Source of the DNA: Burkholderiales bacterium
Lineage (GTDB): Bacteria > Pseudomonadota > Gammaproteobacteria > Burkholderiales > Casimicrobiaceae
Direction of reading: 5' to 3'
DNA: 64,000 nt
Assembly (NCBI GenBank): GCA_016790165.1
Contig: JAEUPL010000006.1
Coordinates: 1-64,000 of the forward strand
The translations under genes and the position numbers were made by a program. This document shows, piece after piece, positions 8,826-17,056 of this stretch. Every line of letters starts with the position of its first letter. Within the stretch, counting starts at the first letter, position 1. Under the pieces are notes generated by a model, which ran no database searches, was not told the origin of the DNA, and worked only from the letters and a program-made list of their open reading frames with translations.

Positions 8826-8954
8826 ATGAATCTGAGCGAGAGCCAAGTTAAAGGGGGACTTGAACGGGTGACCGACGAGCTCATCGTCGTGATCCCGGAG
8901 GATCAGCTGGACCAGATCGGTGGCGGAATACAGAACCCGCTCCACCGAGGCTAG
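8826..8954 (+). CDS. Short peptide with double-glycine (bacteriocin-type) leader
   Basis: A 42-codon frame with a strong ribosome site (GGAGG at 8814-8818, 7 bases before ATG). The peptide starts MNLSESQ and has the run EDQLDQIGGG at residues 26-34. This matches the leader pattern of double-glycine peptides (LxxxELxxIxGG) that C39 peptidase-containing ABC exporters cleave. Cleavage would leave only about 8-9 residues (core IQNPLHRG), very short, so it could be a signalling peptide or a decayed precursor. No C39 exporter or modification enzyme is in the window. It sits between 6-phosphogluconate dehydrogenase and gluconokinase, same strand. Peptide identity is inference; the frame and ribosome site are seen. 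Confidence 0.5.
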   Translation: MNLSESQVKGGLERVTDELIVVIPEDQLDQIGGGIQNPLHRG

Positions 8955-9041
8955 TAGCGCCACGATCAACACTGCAAGGCAATCAGGCTGCGCCGCGGGC
9001 GTGGCCTCGTTGGCGGTGCGCCAGCGCACCGGCCTTTGATG

Positions 9042-9063
9042 CGATCGTCCCGCGCGACGATCG
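9042..9063 (+). other. Perfect hairpin upstream of gluconokinase
   Basis: CGATCGTC pairs with GACGATCG (8-bp stem, 6-base loop). It is followed by GGGGG, not a T-run, so a terminator call is weak; it could act as attenuator or merely mark the end of the small peptide transcript. Confidence 0.35.
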
Positions 9064-9095
9064 GGGGTTAGAAAATTGAAGGAGCGCTTGCCGAC

Positions 9096-10178
9096 GTGCA
9101 GCGTAATACCGATCTAATTTGCGCCCCGATCATCGTCATGGGCGTATCCGGCTCAGGCAAAAGCACGCTGGGCCGCGCTCTCGCTGACGCGTTGCACGGC
9201 ACCTTTCTCGACGCCGACGATTTTCATCCGCCGGAGAATGTCGAGAAAATGCGCTGCGGCGTCGCGCTCAACGATTCGGATCGCGCGCCTTGGCTGAACC
9301 GGCTCAACGGCGAGCTGCGCGCTCGACAGACAGCGGGCGAATGCGCCGTGCTCGCCTGTTCTGCGCTTAAGGCGCGCTATCGCGACACGCTTGCCGCGGG
9401 GCTGCCGGCGGTGGATTGGGTGTTTCTCGACGGCGATGCGGAGGTGATCGCAGCACGGCTGCGTGAACGCCGCGACCACTACATGCCGCCCTCGCTGTTA
9501 CAGAGCCAACTTGACGCGCTTGAACGCCCCGCAGACGCGGTGGTGGTGCCGATCACCCTGCCGACGGCGGCGCAGGTCAGTCGCGTCCTGACGGCGCTCT
9601 ACGGTGGCGTGACGATCCCGGACGATTTCGCGGCCCAGATGGAGGCGGCTGAAGTCTCGCCGCAGCAGCACGCGCAACGCTTTGCGCGAGATCGGGACGA
9701 AGCAACCGAGACGCTGCACGCGGTGGCGGTTGCCGCCGACCCTGCGGCACGCTTCTATGCAGTCACCCGCGCGGCGCTGGCCGCCTGCTGTCTCGAGCGA
9801 TACACCGACGCTGCGGCGTTTGCGCAAACCGCGCTGGAGCTCGCACCCGAATTCGCCGGGGAATGGAATTACGGCAACGCGATCCACGATGCACACACCG
9901 CGCTCGGCTTGACCGCGCTGCATCGCGGCGATCTCGCGGCAGCCACGCGCGAACTCGCCGCGGCCGGTGCAACGCCCGGCTCGCCGCAGCTGGATACGTT
10001 TGGTCCGACCATGCAGCTCGCTCACGCACTGCTGGCTGTGGGCGAGCGGGATGCGGTGCTTCAGTACTTCACGCAGTGCCGGAAGTTCTGGCGGATGGAC
10101 TACGGATTTCTCGATCTCTGGACGGCGATGGTGTTACGCGGCGACGTGCCGCGGTTTCCGCTGCATCTACGTTGGTAG
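9096..10178 (+). CDS. gntK: Gluconokinase fused to a C-terminal helical-repeat domain
   Basis: Phosphorylates gluconate with ATP to 6-phosphogluconate, the substrate of the enzyme encoded just upstream. Residues 10-172 form a complete GntK: Walker A GVSGSGKST, DADDFHPPENVEKM, DRAPWL, and CSALKARYRD. Residues 173-360 are extra, alanine-rich and helical, resembling a tetratricopeptide-like protein (SPQLDTFGPTMQLAHALL and ...YFTQCRKFW). Normal gluconokinases end near 170 residues. The start is GTG 9096 with GGAG 12 bases upstream; a shorter start at ATG 9138 would enter directly at the P-loop. The fusion suggests a regulatory or scaffolding role, which is inference. Confidence 0.85.
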   Translation: MQRNTDLICAPIIVMGVSGSGKSTLGRALADALHGTFLDADDFHPPENVEKMRCGVALNDSDRAPWLNRLNGELRARQTAGECAVLACSALKARYRDTLAAGLPAVDWVFLDGDAEVIAARLRERRDHYMPPSLLQSQLDALERPADAVVVPITLPTAAQVSRVLTALYGGVTIPDDFAAQMEAAEVSPQQHAQRFARDRDEATETLHAVAVAADPAARFYAVTRAALAACCLERYTDAAAFAQTALELAPEFAGEWNYGNAIHDAHTALGLTALHRGDLAAATRELAAAGATPGSPQLDTFGPTMQLAHALLAVGERDAVLQYFTQCRKFWRMDYGFLDLWTAMVLRGDVPRFPLHLRW

Positions 10179-10194
10179 CCCGCGTCGCTGAACA

Positions 10195-11208
10195 CTAACC
10201 CAATCGCCGGCGCGCACGCGGTTTTGGTGTCGCGGCGCTGGTGCCGCCGCGCGAAAAGCCACGTGGCTTGCCGGTCAGGTTGTCGCGGTTGCTCCAGCCG
10301 CCTCCGCCCGCGGCACCGCGCGGCGCACGACCCGCACCGCCCGCGCTGGCGTCACCGTCGCGGTCACGACGGCGGCTGTCAAAGCCACCACCTGACGCGT
10401 TGCCGTCGCGGCGGTCGCCCCAACGGCTGCCCGAGGCCGGCGCGGCACGACGGCCACCGCCGCCACCTGCATTGCGATCCGTGCGATCAAAGCCGCCACT
10501 GCTACGCGCGCGCGGCGGGCGCGCAGCGCCGTCGTCGGCAATTCCGCGCCCCCCACGCGGTGGCCCGTTGCGACCACCGCTGGCGTAGCCATCCCGACCG
10601 TCGCCACCCTCGCCGTCGTCGCCGCCGAATCGCGCGGCACCGCGGCGGTTGCGCGGCGCCCAGCCTTCGCGCTGGGGTGGTGGTGCGACCGGTTCACCGT
10701 AGCGATAGCGTTCGCCCTCGGCGCGACCGCGTGGCGCACCGCGTCCGCCCGTCGACGAACTGCGCGCCTTCGGCGCAGCACCGTCTCCGCCCCGCGCTGG
10801 CGCGCGTCCGCTGCGACCCGCGACTTTGCTGGGTGGCAATTTGGCGCGCGGGCCGCGACCGGATTTGCTGGCGCCAGAGGCGCTCGTCAGATCGTCATCC
10901 ACCGCGCCACTGTCTGCCGCGTTGCGCCACAACACCAGCAATTTGCCAAGGTGCTGCACGTTTTCGCAACCCAGTTTCTGGCAGATTTCGGCGAGAAAGG
11001 CCTCGCGGGTTTCGCGCTCATCGGACTGCACGCGCACTTTGATCAGAGCGTGCGCGGTCAGCGCGAGGTCGATTTCGTGCAGCACCGGCGGGGTGAGCCC
11101 GTGCTGGCCAATCATGACGACCGGATCGAGGTGGTGCGCCGCCGCGCGCAAGGCTCGTCGTGCGCTGGAGGACAGGGTAGAGGAGGGCGTCATGGCGTCG
11201 CTTTCCAT
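10195..11208 (-). CDS. yhbY: YhbY/CRM-domain RNA-binding protein with long glycine-arginine-rich tail
   Basis: Residues 10-95 are a YhbY (CRS1-YhbY) domain (LRAAAHHLDPVVMIGQHGLT, LIKVRV, CQKLGCENVQHLGKLLVLWR), which binds pre-50S ribosomal RNA. Ordinary bacterial YhbY is about 100 residues; here a further 230 residues of low-complexity sequence rich in G, R, D and A follow, with RGG/RG pairs throughout, likely disordered and RNA-binding. It is divergent from rlmE, the arrangement found in E. coli. The start may instead be the ATG at 11191-11193, which has GGAAAG 7 bases upstream. Both genes act on the large ribosomal subunit. Confidence 0.85.
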   Translation of the reverse strand: MESDAMTPSSTLSSSARRALRAAAHHLDPVVMIGQHGLTPPVLHEIDLALTAHALIKVRVQSDERETREAFLAEICQKLGCENVQHLGKLLVLWRNAADSGAVDDDLTSASGASKSGRGPRAKLPPSKVAGRSGRAPARGGDGAAPKARSSSTGGRGAPRGRAEGERYRYGEPVAPPPQREGWAPRNRRGAARFGGDDGEGGDGRDGYASGGRNGPPRGGRGIADDGAARPPRARSSGGFDRTDRNAGGGGGRRAAPASGSRWGDRRDGNASGGGFDSRRRDRDGDASAGGAGRAPRGAAGGGGWSNRDNLTGKPRGFSRGGTSAATPKPRARRRLG

Positions 11209-11377
11209 ATTCTTGTTCTGATGAATTGGCGGCGATTATCTCGCGGATGGCCCCGACCGCCCGCGCGTACCCATCGGTGCGGCCGTGAAGCGGCGGAGCG
11301 TTCCGGCGCAAACACCGATAATTGCGCCCGCGTCACCCCTCCTTCGTCATTCGTCCTCGTGCCTTGTTCTCGTCACC

Positions 11378-12013
11378 ATGCTCAACCCGTCCGGCAAACG
11401 TCACAAATCCAAGAAAGACTGGCTCACCGAGCACGTGAATGACGCCTATGTCCAGAAGGCGAAACAGGAGGGCTATCGCTCACGTGCGGCGTACAAGCTG
11501 ATCGAGATCGACCAGAAGGATCGCTTGCTGCGCGGCGGGCAGGTGGTGGTGGATCTCGGCTCGGCGCCCGGAAGCTGGTGTCAGGTGGTGATGAAAAAAC
11601 TCGGCGGCAACGGCAAGATCGTCGCCATCGACTTGCTGGAGATGCAGGGGCTGAACCACGTTGAGTTCATTCAGGGCGACTTTAGCGAGGAAGGCCCGCT
11701 GAAGCAGGTGGAGGCCGCGCTCGGCGGTGCCAAGGTGGATGTGGTGCTGAGCGACATGCTGCCCAACATGACCGGTGTGCCGGCGATTGATTCGCCGCGT
11801 GCGATTTATCTGTGCGAGCTGGCCGCTGAGTTTGCGCTCGCTCACCTGAAGCCGGACGGCAAGTTTCTTACCAAGGCCTATCAGGGGCCAGGCTATCAGG
11901 AGTTCTTTCAGCAACTCAAGCAGCAGTTCAAGACGGTGGTCAGCCGCAAGCCCGATGCGTCGCGCAACCGCAGCGCGGAAATCTATCTGCTGGCGACGGG
12001 GTTGAAGGCGTAG
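11378..12013 (+). CDS. rlmE: 23S rRNA 2'-O-methyltransferase (U2552) RlmE
   Basis: Methylates the ribose of U2552 in 23S rRNA in the late 50S subunit, using S-adenosylmethionine. The 211-residue frame from ATG 11378 has the SAM site VDLGSAPGSW and the catalytic tetrad K40, D126, K166, E201, equivalent to K38/D124/K164/E199 of the E. coli enzyme. The frame is open upstream to 11285, but the family begins at this ATG. In many proteobacteria ftsH follows; here a secreted repeat protein follows instead. Confidence 0.95.
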   Translation: MLNPSGKRHKSKKDWLTEHVNDAYVQKAKQEGYRSRAAYKLIEIDQKDRLLRGGQVVVDLGSAPGSWCQVVMKKLGGNGKIVAIDLLEMQGLNHVEFIQGDFSEEGPLKQVEAALGGAKVDVVLSDMLPNMTGVPAIDSPRAIYLCELAAEFALAHLKPDGKFLTKAYQGPGYQEFFQQLKQQFKTVVSRKPDASRNRSAEIYLLATGLKA

Positions 12014-12143
12014 TCTCGGACGGTGCCGTCCCTGTCCGACGATGATCAGTTGTCGCAACTTGTCAACCGGTCCCGTCTATCTCCATACTGGGCGTTGATC
12101 GCGCTGCTTGCGGGCACTGAGACGAACACGAAGGGAGACTCCA

Positions 12144-13667
12144 ATGACCGACTGGCTGTTTCGTTGCATCCATGTGGGCCTGTGCTCCGCGCTGCTGGGG
12201 TTGGCGGCGCCCGCAGTATCTGCACCGGGCGACCTGGACACCACGTTCAACACGACGGGGTATGTGCTGACCCAGATTGACGTCGCCAATCAGGATTTCG
12301 GCTGGGCGATGGCCATCCAGCCCGATCAAAAAATTGTGGTCGCCGGTCAGTGCATGGTGCAAGGCGACATCGACTTTTGCCTTGCCCGGTACTTGCCCAA
12401 CGGCAGCCTCGACACCAGTTTCAGCACCGACGGCCTGGTGACGGCGACCCTGTCCAGCACCGGCACGATGCATGATCGTGCCCGCGCGATGGCGATTCAG
12501 CCCGATGGCAAGATCATCGTGGGCGGTAGCTGCGACTCCACCACGGTCAGTGATTTTTGCCTCGCGCGGTTTACCACTGCGGGCGCGCTGGATACCACGT
12601 TTGGCACCAATGGCCGCGTGTTTACCGATTTTCAGGGGGGTGTCGACCGCATCAACGCCATCGCCATTGCGCCCGACGGAAAAATTGTGGCCGGTGGGGA
12701 ATGCGCGACCAGTACGGCGACGGTCACGGATTCCTGTACGGCACGCTACCTTAGCAACGGCGCCCTCGACATCTCGTTTGGACCGTTTCTTGATGGCAAG
12801 TACATTTTGGCTGGCGGTGCCGGCAACTACAGTGTGAATGCGGTCGCTGTACAGGCGGACGGCCGCACGTTTCTCGGGCACACCCTCTTCTCGACGGATG
12901 GACTAACTTCGGTGCGCATCCTACGTCGGCTTTCGCCCTCGGGGGTTGTTGAGGTGACATTCTTCCCTTCGACCGTCGACTTTACGCCATTCGATAGCGT
13001 GAACAGCCTCGTGCAGCAGCCGGACGGCGCGATCGTCATGGGGGGGCTCTGTGAGTACGCAGCCGGGACATTTGGTATTTGCGTCTTGCGCAACAAGTCG
13101 AGCCTTGCCGCCGATGCGTCGTTCGCCAACAATGCGGTCGGCTACTCGAATGGCACGGTGTCGGGCGCCTACGCCGCGCTACAGCCCGACGGCAAAGTGC
13201 TGGTCGTCAGCCTCTGCCGCGGTATGGCGGTCTTCCGCGATCAAATCTGTCTCGACCGCTTTCATTCTGACGGAAAATTTGACAGTAGCTTTGGCAGTGG
13301 CGGCCAGGCCTACGCCGACTTTGGCTTCGACCTCCGATTCAAGCGGATGCGGGCAGTTGCGGTGCAAAACGACGGCAACATTGTGGTGGCGGGCGCTTGC
13401 GAGGCGTCGACCAATGGGCCTGTGCGCTTTTGCGTTGCGCGCTTTCAGGGTGGGCCGCTGGGCTATCGTGCGTGCAGCATGGATATTGACGGCGACAATG
13501 CGGTGCGCTCCACCACAGACGCCCTGATCCTCGCGCGTGTATCGCTCGGACTGACGGGTAACGCCGTGGTCGGTGGCATCACCTTCCCGGCCACCGCAAC
13601 GCGCACGACCTGGTCGGCGATTCGTGCTTACCTCGTGAGTCAATGTGGCATGAGCCTGGCGCAGTAG
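12144..13667 (+). CDS. Secreted delta-60 repeat protein with dockerin-like C-terminus (second paralogue)
   Basis: A 507-residue exported protein. ATG 12144 follows AAGGGAGA and opens a clear signal peptide (ALLGLAAPAVSA). About seven delta-60 repeats follow, more divergent than in the first paralogue (cores QPDQK, QPDGK, APDGK, QADGR, QPDGA, QPDGK, QNDGN), each with the blade pattern ...CLARY...LDTTF. The C-terminal module carries MDIDGDN, TTDALILARVSLGLTGNAV, and W..IRAYLVSQCG, nearly the same as in the first paralogue. Its stop is followed within 15 bases by a 120-bp palindromic element. Function unknown; probably a surface-exposed propeller. Confidence 0.8.
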   Translation: MTDWLFRCIHVGLCSALLGLAAPAVSAPGDLDTTFNTTGYVLTQIDVANQDFGWAMAIQPDQKIVVAGQCMVQGDIDFCLARYLPNGSLDTSFSTDGLVTATLSSTGTMHDRARAMAIQPDGKIIVGGSCDSTTVSDFCLARFTTAGALDTTFGTNGRVFTDFQGGVDRINAIAIAPDGKIVAGGECATSTATVTDSCTARYLSNGALDISFGPFLDGKYILAGGAGNYSVNAVAVQADGRTFLGHTLFSTDGLTSVRILRRLSPSGVVEVTFFPSTVDFTPFDSVNSLVQQPDGAIVMGGLCEYAAGTFGICVLRNKSSLAADASFANNAVGYSNGTVSGAYAALQPDGKVLVVSLCRGMAVFRDQICLDRFHSDGKFDSSFGSGGQAYADFGFDLRFKRMRAVAVQNDGNIVVAGACEASTNGPVRFCVARFQGGPLGYRACSMDIDGDNAVRSTTDALILARVSLGLTGNAVVGGITFPATATRTTWSAIRAYLVSQCGMSLAQ

Positions 13668-13681
13668 AGCGGCGGGTTGTA

Positions 13682-13801
13682 ACAGCTTTTTTCCGCTAAC
13701 GAGCCACCCGCGGTCTTTGTAGCCATTTTTTGGGAACTATCGACTTGCCCATAAAACAGCCTAAAGCGACCATTTGGAAGTCGCTTGAGTCAAAAAGCCG
13801 T
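13682..13801 (+). repeat. 120-bp palindromic element, copy B
   Basis: Fills the gap between the convergent ends of a secreted repeat protein (stop 13667) and the aconitase-like gene (stop 13809). Starts ACAGCTTTTTT, has the central motif (ATCGAC variant) at 13739 and AAAAGCCGT at the right end, with the same 57/54 spacing as all other copies. About 33 of 60 opposed positions pair by hand count. Confidence 0.85.
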
Positions 13802-13808
13802 AACCGCG

Positions 13809-15824
13809 TCAATCGGCTGACGCGATCAGTTCAGCAAACGATGCGATGTACCCAAGGATCGCGCTCGCTGCAACGGTCGGTGGGCTGGCGAGCCAGACGC
13901 CGCCGGGTCCGCCGCGGCCGGGGAAATTGCGGTTGATCGCGCTGATCGTGACTTGCGCGGCGTCGGTAGAGGTGCCCGGCCCGCAGTTGGCGCATGCTCC
14001 GCACGCGGGCTGCAAGAGCGTTGCGCCAACCGCCTCGAACGCTGCCAAGTATCCGCGCTCAATGCAGTAGTCACGCACATCCACCGTGCCGAATTGCAAG
14101 AAGAGCTTCACATGCTCATGCACGCGCAAGCCGCGCGCCGCCGCCCACGCGAGCACGGCGTGGTAGTGATCGAAATCTTCGCGCTTGCCCGCCGTGCACG
14201 AGCCGCCATAGGCGATGTCGATACGTGTTCTCGCACCGAGCCATGACAGCGGCACACCATTGCCGGGGTCGCCCGGCATGGCGATCATGGGTGTAACTGC
14301 GCTGCAATCGAGCGTGAGGGTCTCAACGTACGTTGCGCCTTCGTCGCTCGTCATCCAATCTTCGAGCGCGAATTCGATGCCACGTCGTTCGCGCAAAAAG
14401 CGCACGGTTTCGTCGTCTGGCGCAAAGAGCCCCGAAAAGCCGCCGAGCTCAGCGCACATGTTGGTGATCGTAGCGCGCTCGTCGGTGCTTAACTGCGACG
14501 CAGCGCTTCCTGTGAATTCAAACACCTTGCCCATACCCGCGCCCGCGTGAATCGCAGGCAGCGCCAGCAGATGCAACACGAGGTCTTTCGCCGTCACGCC
14601 CAACGGCACGGTGCCGTCAAGCACGATGCGCAGCGACTGCGGCACGGTCACACGAACAACGCCAGTCATCATGGCGTTGGCCATGTCCGTGGTGCCCACG
14701 CCGAACGCAAGGCAGCCCAGCGCGCCGCTGTGTGGCGTGTGCGAGTCGGTACCGACCACGATCTGGCCCGGAAGACTGTAACGCTCAGCCATCAGCGCGT
14801 GTGAAATGCCCTGTGAACCGCCATCGTATTGGCTGCGCGGCAGGTAGCCGTGATCGTGCAAGCCATAGTCGCGCACAAAGTCACGATGTCCTGTCGAGAG
14901 CGCCTGCACGGTAGGCAGTAGTCCGTTGTTCACGTGCATCGCGCTTTGGTGCACGTAAGAGTAGTGATCTTCAAACGTGAGAATCGTTTCGGGCTCATGG
15001 AGTGCAAGCGGGCGACCGAACGTTTCGTGCAACATGTTCGACGCCATCGCTGTGTAGATGTCGTGAATGAAGCGCCAATCAGCGCGCACAAAAATGCCGC
15101 TGCCTGCGCGCAAATCGGTATTGGTGTTCGCCGTTGCGAGCACGTGGCGAGCGAGAATTTTCTCCGTGAACGTTTGCGGCGCTAAGAGGCCCGGGTACTT
15201 TTTGGGAGCGGCCTGAGCCGCGATGGGTGGTGGTGCACATTCAATGGCTGCCAAGGTCGCTGGCACAGCGATATTGGTTGGGCGCGTGCGCAAATGCACC
15301 GCACCGAAACGCAGCAAACCGCCTGCGCGCAACACGGCGTCGGTCAATGCATCACGTCCCGCGACGAGATCATCCACCGAGATCGTTTCGCCACGTTCGA
15401 TACGTTCAATGAGTCCGAAATCGGTGGACGTGAATAACCCCAAGTTATCTGCGTTTTGCCGATAGATGCGCTCGAAACTTTTGGCAATCACCAAGCGAAT
15501 TCCGGCGCGCAACTCTGCGGCGGGCGAGTGCTCGCGCGATGAGCCCTTGCCATAGCGATGGCCGGCGACGGTTACACAAAAGCCGCCGCCGCGCACAGCG
15601 TCGACGCCCAATGGCAAACGGTCACCACACTTCACGCCGGTATAGGGATAACGCCCCAAGCGCTGATCGAAATACACAACGGTGGAAAGCGGCGTGATTT
15701 CGTCGGTGGACACGTCATCGCGCAATTCACCGGCCTGCGCGAGCGTGAGCTGACGTCCCGCCAGCTGCGACTCAACGCGCGCGGGATCCTTCGTCAGAAA
15801 AAGAATTCGGCCAGTGAATTGCAT
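13809..15824 (-). CDS. Domain-swapped aconitase / isopropylmalate dehydratase-like enzyme
   Basis: A 671-residue hydro-lyase of the aconitase superfamily. The order is reversed from classic aconitase A: the LeuD-like swivel domain comes first (residues 1-200; YGKGSSREHSP at 91-101), then the LeuC-like catalytic part (residues 210-665; VGTDSHTPHSGALG near 357). Expected [4Fe-4S] ligands are C543 (GGSCTAGK) and C608/C611 (PACGACANCG). The substrate is unknown. Genes upstream on the same strand encode a Bug receptor, a CoA-transferase and an HMG-CoA-lyase-like enzyme, suggesting a branched hydroxy-dicarboxylate or tricarboxylate pathway. No clear ribosome site precedes the ATG at 15824; a repeat lies directly upstream. 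Confidence 0.82.
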   Translation of the reverse strand: MQFTGRILFLTKDPARVESQLAGRQLTLAQAGELRDDVSTDEITPLSTVVYFDQRLGRYPYTGVKCGDRLPLGVDAVRGGGFCVTVAGHRYGKGSSREHSPAAELRAGIRLVIAKSFERIYRQNADNLGLFTSTDFGLIERIERGETISVDDLVAGRDALTDAVLRAGGLLRFGAVHLRTRPTNIAVPATLAAIECAPPPIAAQAAPKKYPGLLAPQTFTEKILARHVLATANTNTDLRAGSGIFVRADWRFIHDIYTAMASNMLHETFGRPLALHEPETILTFEDHYSYVHQSAMHVNNGLLPTVQALSTGHRDFVRDYGLHDHGYLPRSQYDGGSQGISHALMAERYSLPGQIVVGTDSHTPHSGALGCLAFGVGTTDMANAMMTGVVRVTVPQSLRIVLDGTVPLGVTAKDLVLHLLALPAIHAGAGMGKVFEFTGSAASQLSTDERATITNMCAELGGFSGLFAPDDETVRFLRERRGIEFALEDWMTSDEGATYVETLTLDCSAVTPMIAMPGDPGNGVPLSWLGARTRIDIAYGGSCTAGKREDFDHYHAVLAWAAARGLRVHEHVKLFLQFGTVDVRDYCIERGYLAAFEAVGATLLQPACGACANCGPGTSTDAAQVTISAINRNFPGRGGPGGVWLASPPTVAASAILGYIASFAELIASAD

Positions 15825-15839
15825 GACGACGTGAATATT

Positions 15840-15914
15840 CCCGTTCGCCCTGTGCGAAGCGAAGGGTTTGAATTGGTCGCTATCAAACCCTTCGCTAAGC
15901 TCAGGGCGAACGGG
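15840..15914. repeat. Dispersed palindromic repeat (GTTCGCCCTGAGC type)
   Basis: Two 32-base arms at 15840-15871 and 15883-15914 are inverted copies with about three mismatches and an 11-base loop. The core GTTCGCCCTG...CGAAGGG is a REP-like sequence I recognise as dispersed in many proteobacterial genomes. It sits between two genes of one putative operon, so its transcript could form a strong stem and set unequal mRNA levels. Confidence 0.8.
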
Positions 15915-15942
15915 TCATGCACCACGCCAATGCGCGCCCAAC

Positions 15943-16926
15943 TCAATCAAGCTTGACGCCCGCCTTCTTCACGAGCTTTGCGTACTTCTCCAATTCCGAT
16001 TTGAAGAATTCTGCCGATTGTTCCGGCGATTGAATGGTGATTGAGTTGCCTTGTTTGCCCATCGCCTCTTTGACCTCGGATGACGCAAACGCAGTCGTGA
16101 ACGCGGCGTTCACGCGTTTGACCTCGGCGGCGGGCAATCCTCTCGGCGCGATCACCGCGAACCAGCCCTCAACGATGTAGCCCGGCAATCCTTGTTCTGC
16201 GAAGGTAGCGATCTCCGGTGCGGCGGCGAGGCGTGCTTTCGACGAGGTGCCAATTGCACGCAACGCGCCGCTCTTGAGGTGCGCTTGAATCGACGGCAAT
16301 GCGAGGACGCCAAAATCCACCTGCCCACCGAGCAAATCCGTCACCATCGGGCCCACGCCTTTGTACGGAATATGTTTGGCCTTCACGTTCGCTTCGTCGA
16401 GAAACATTTCTGCGGCCAAATGAAGAATTGTGCCGTTGCCGGACGACGCATAGTTCAAGCCATCGGGCTTCGCTTTGAGCAACGCAACGAGTTCTTTCGC
16501 GTCCTTCGCCGCAACCTTCGGATTGACCACCAAGACGAGTGGCGTGGTGCCCATCACGGCAATCGGCGTGATGTCTTTGATCGGATCAAACGGCAACGAC
16601 TTGTAGACACTTGGGTAGATCACATGGTTGTTCGACACCACGGAAAGTGTTGCGCCATCGGGCGCAGACTTCACCAACGCTTGCGTGCCGACGATACCGC
16701 CTGCGCCGGGCTGGTTTTCAATCACGACCGCCGTTCCGAGCGCGGTGGCGAGCGCTTTGCTGCTGGCGCGTGTGATGGTGTCGACGCCTGAGCCGGCAGC
16801 CACCGGCAGGATGAGTTTTGTGACTTTGTCCGTCTGCGCGTGCGCAGCGGCTGCGCCGAGAAGCGCAGCGCAGGCGAGCGCTGCGAGCGCCGCGTTGCGG
16901 GCCTGTTGGGTGAGCGAATAACTCAT
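15943..16926 (-). CDS. Bug/TctC-family periplasmic solute receptor
   Basis: A 327-residue periplasmic binding protein of the tripartite tricarboxylate transporter (TctC/Bug) family, typical of Burkholderiales. A signal peptide ends at AAAAHA; the ribosome site AGGAG lies 7 bases before the ATG at 16924-16926. Family motifs include VVIENQPGAGGIVGTQ and HIPYKGVGPMVTDLLGGQVDF. No TctA/TctB membrane genes are near, which is common for these orphan receptors. Lying in the same run as an aconitase-like hydratase and a CoA-transferase, it probably captures the carboxylate that these enzymes degrade. Confidence 0.92.
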   Translation of the reverse strand: MSYSLTQQARNAALAALACAALLGAAAAHAQTDKVTKLILPVAAGSGVDTITRASSKALATALGTAVVIENQPGAGGIVGTQALVKSAPDGATLSVVSNNHVIYPSVYKSLPFDPIKDITPIAVMGTTPLVLVVNPKVAAKDAKELVALLKAKPDGLNYASSGNGTILHLAAEMFLDEANVKAKHIPYKGVGPMVTDLLGGQVDFGVLALPSIQAHLKSGALRAIGTSSKARLAAAPEIATFAEQGLPGYIVEGWFAVIAPRGLPAAEVKRVNAAFTTAFASSEVKEAMGKQGNSITIQSPEQSAEFFKSELEKYAKLVKKAGVKLD

Positions 16927-16979
16927 TGGGGACTCCTTTTTGATGTGTCTACTCATGTCATTGTTTGCGGTTGCGATGC

Positions 16980-17044
16980 GGGACCGGCTTTGGCCGCGAT
17001 TTCCGGGTGCCGCGCGACACATCGCCGCCAAGGCCGCTCCCACA
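16980..17044. repeat. REP-like inverted pair (GGGAGCGGC type)
   Basis: On the minus strand the sequence TGTGGGAGCGGCCTTGGCGG (17025-17044) faces an inverted partner at 16980-17000 (ATCGCGGCCAAAGCCGGTCCC on that strand). This resembles the GGAGCGGC REP class seen in pseudomonads and xanthomonads. It lies between the CoA-transferase and Bug receptor genes of the same putative operon. Confidence 0.65.
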
Positions 17045-17056
17045 GAAAAGAGATCA

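Noticed and set aside
9042-9063. Rho-independent terminator
   Set aside because: Good stem but followed by a G-run rather than T-run; kept only as a hairpin.
10224-11042. 272-residue open frame on the plus strand
   Set aside because: Antisense to the Gly/Arg-rich tail of YhbY; an artefact of repetitive GC-rich codons.
13677-13801. Integron attC-like site (element starts with TAACAGC and folds into an imperfect hairpin)
   Set aside because: No right-end GTTRRRY core, no integrase, flanking genes are not in cassette order, and all seven copies have fixed length, unlike attC sites.
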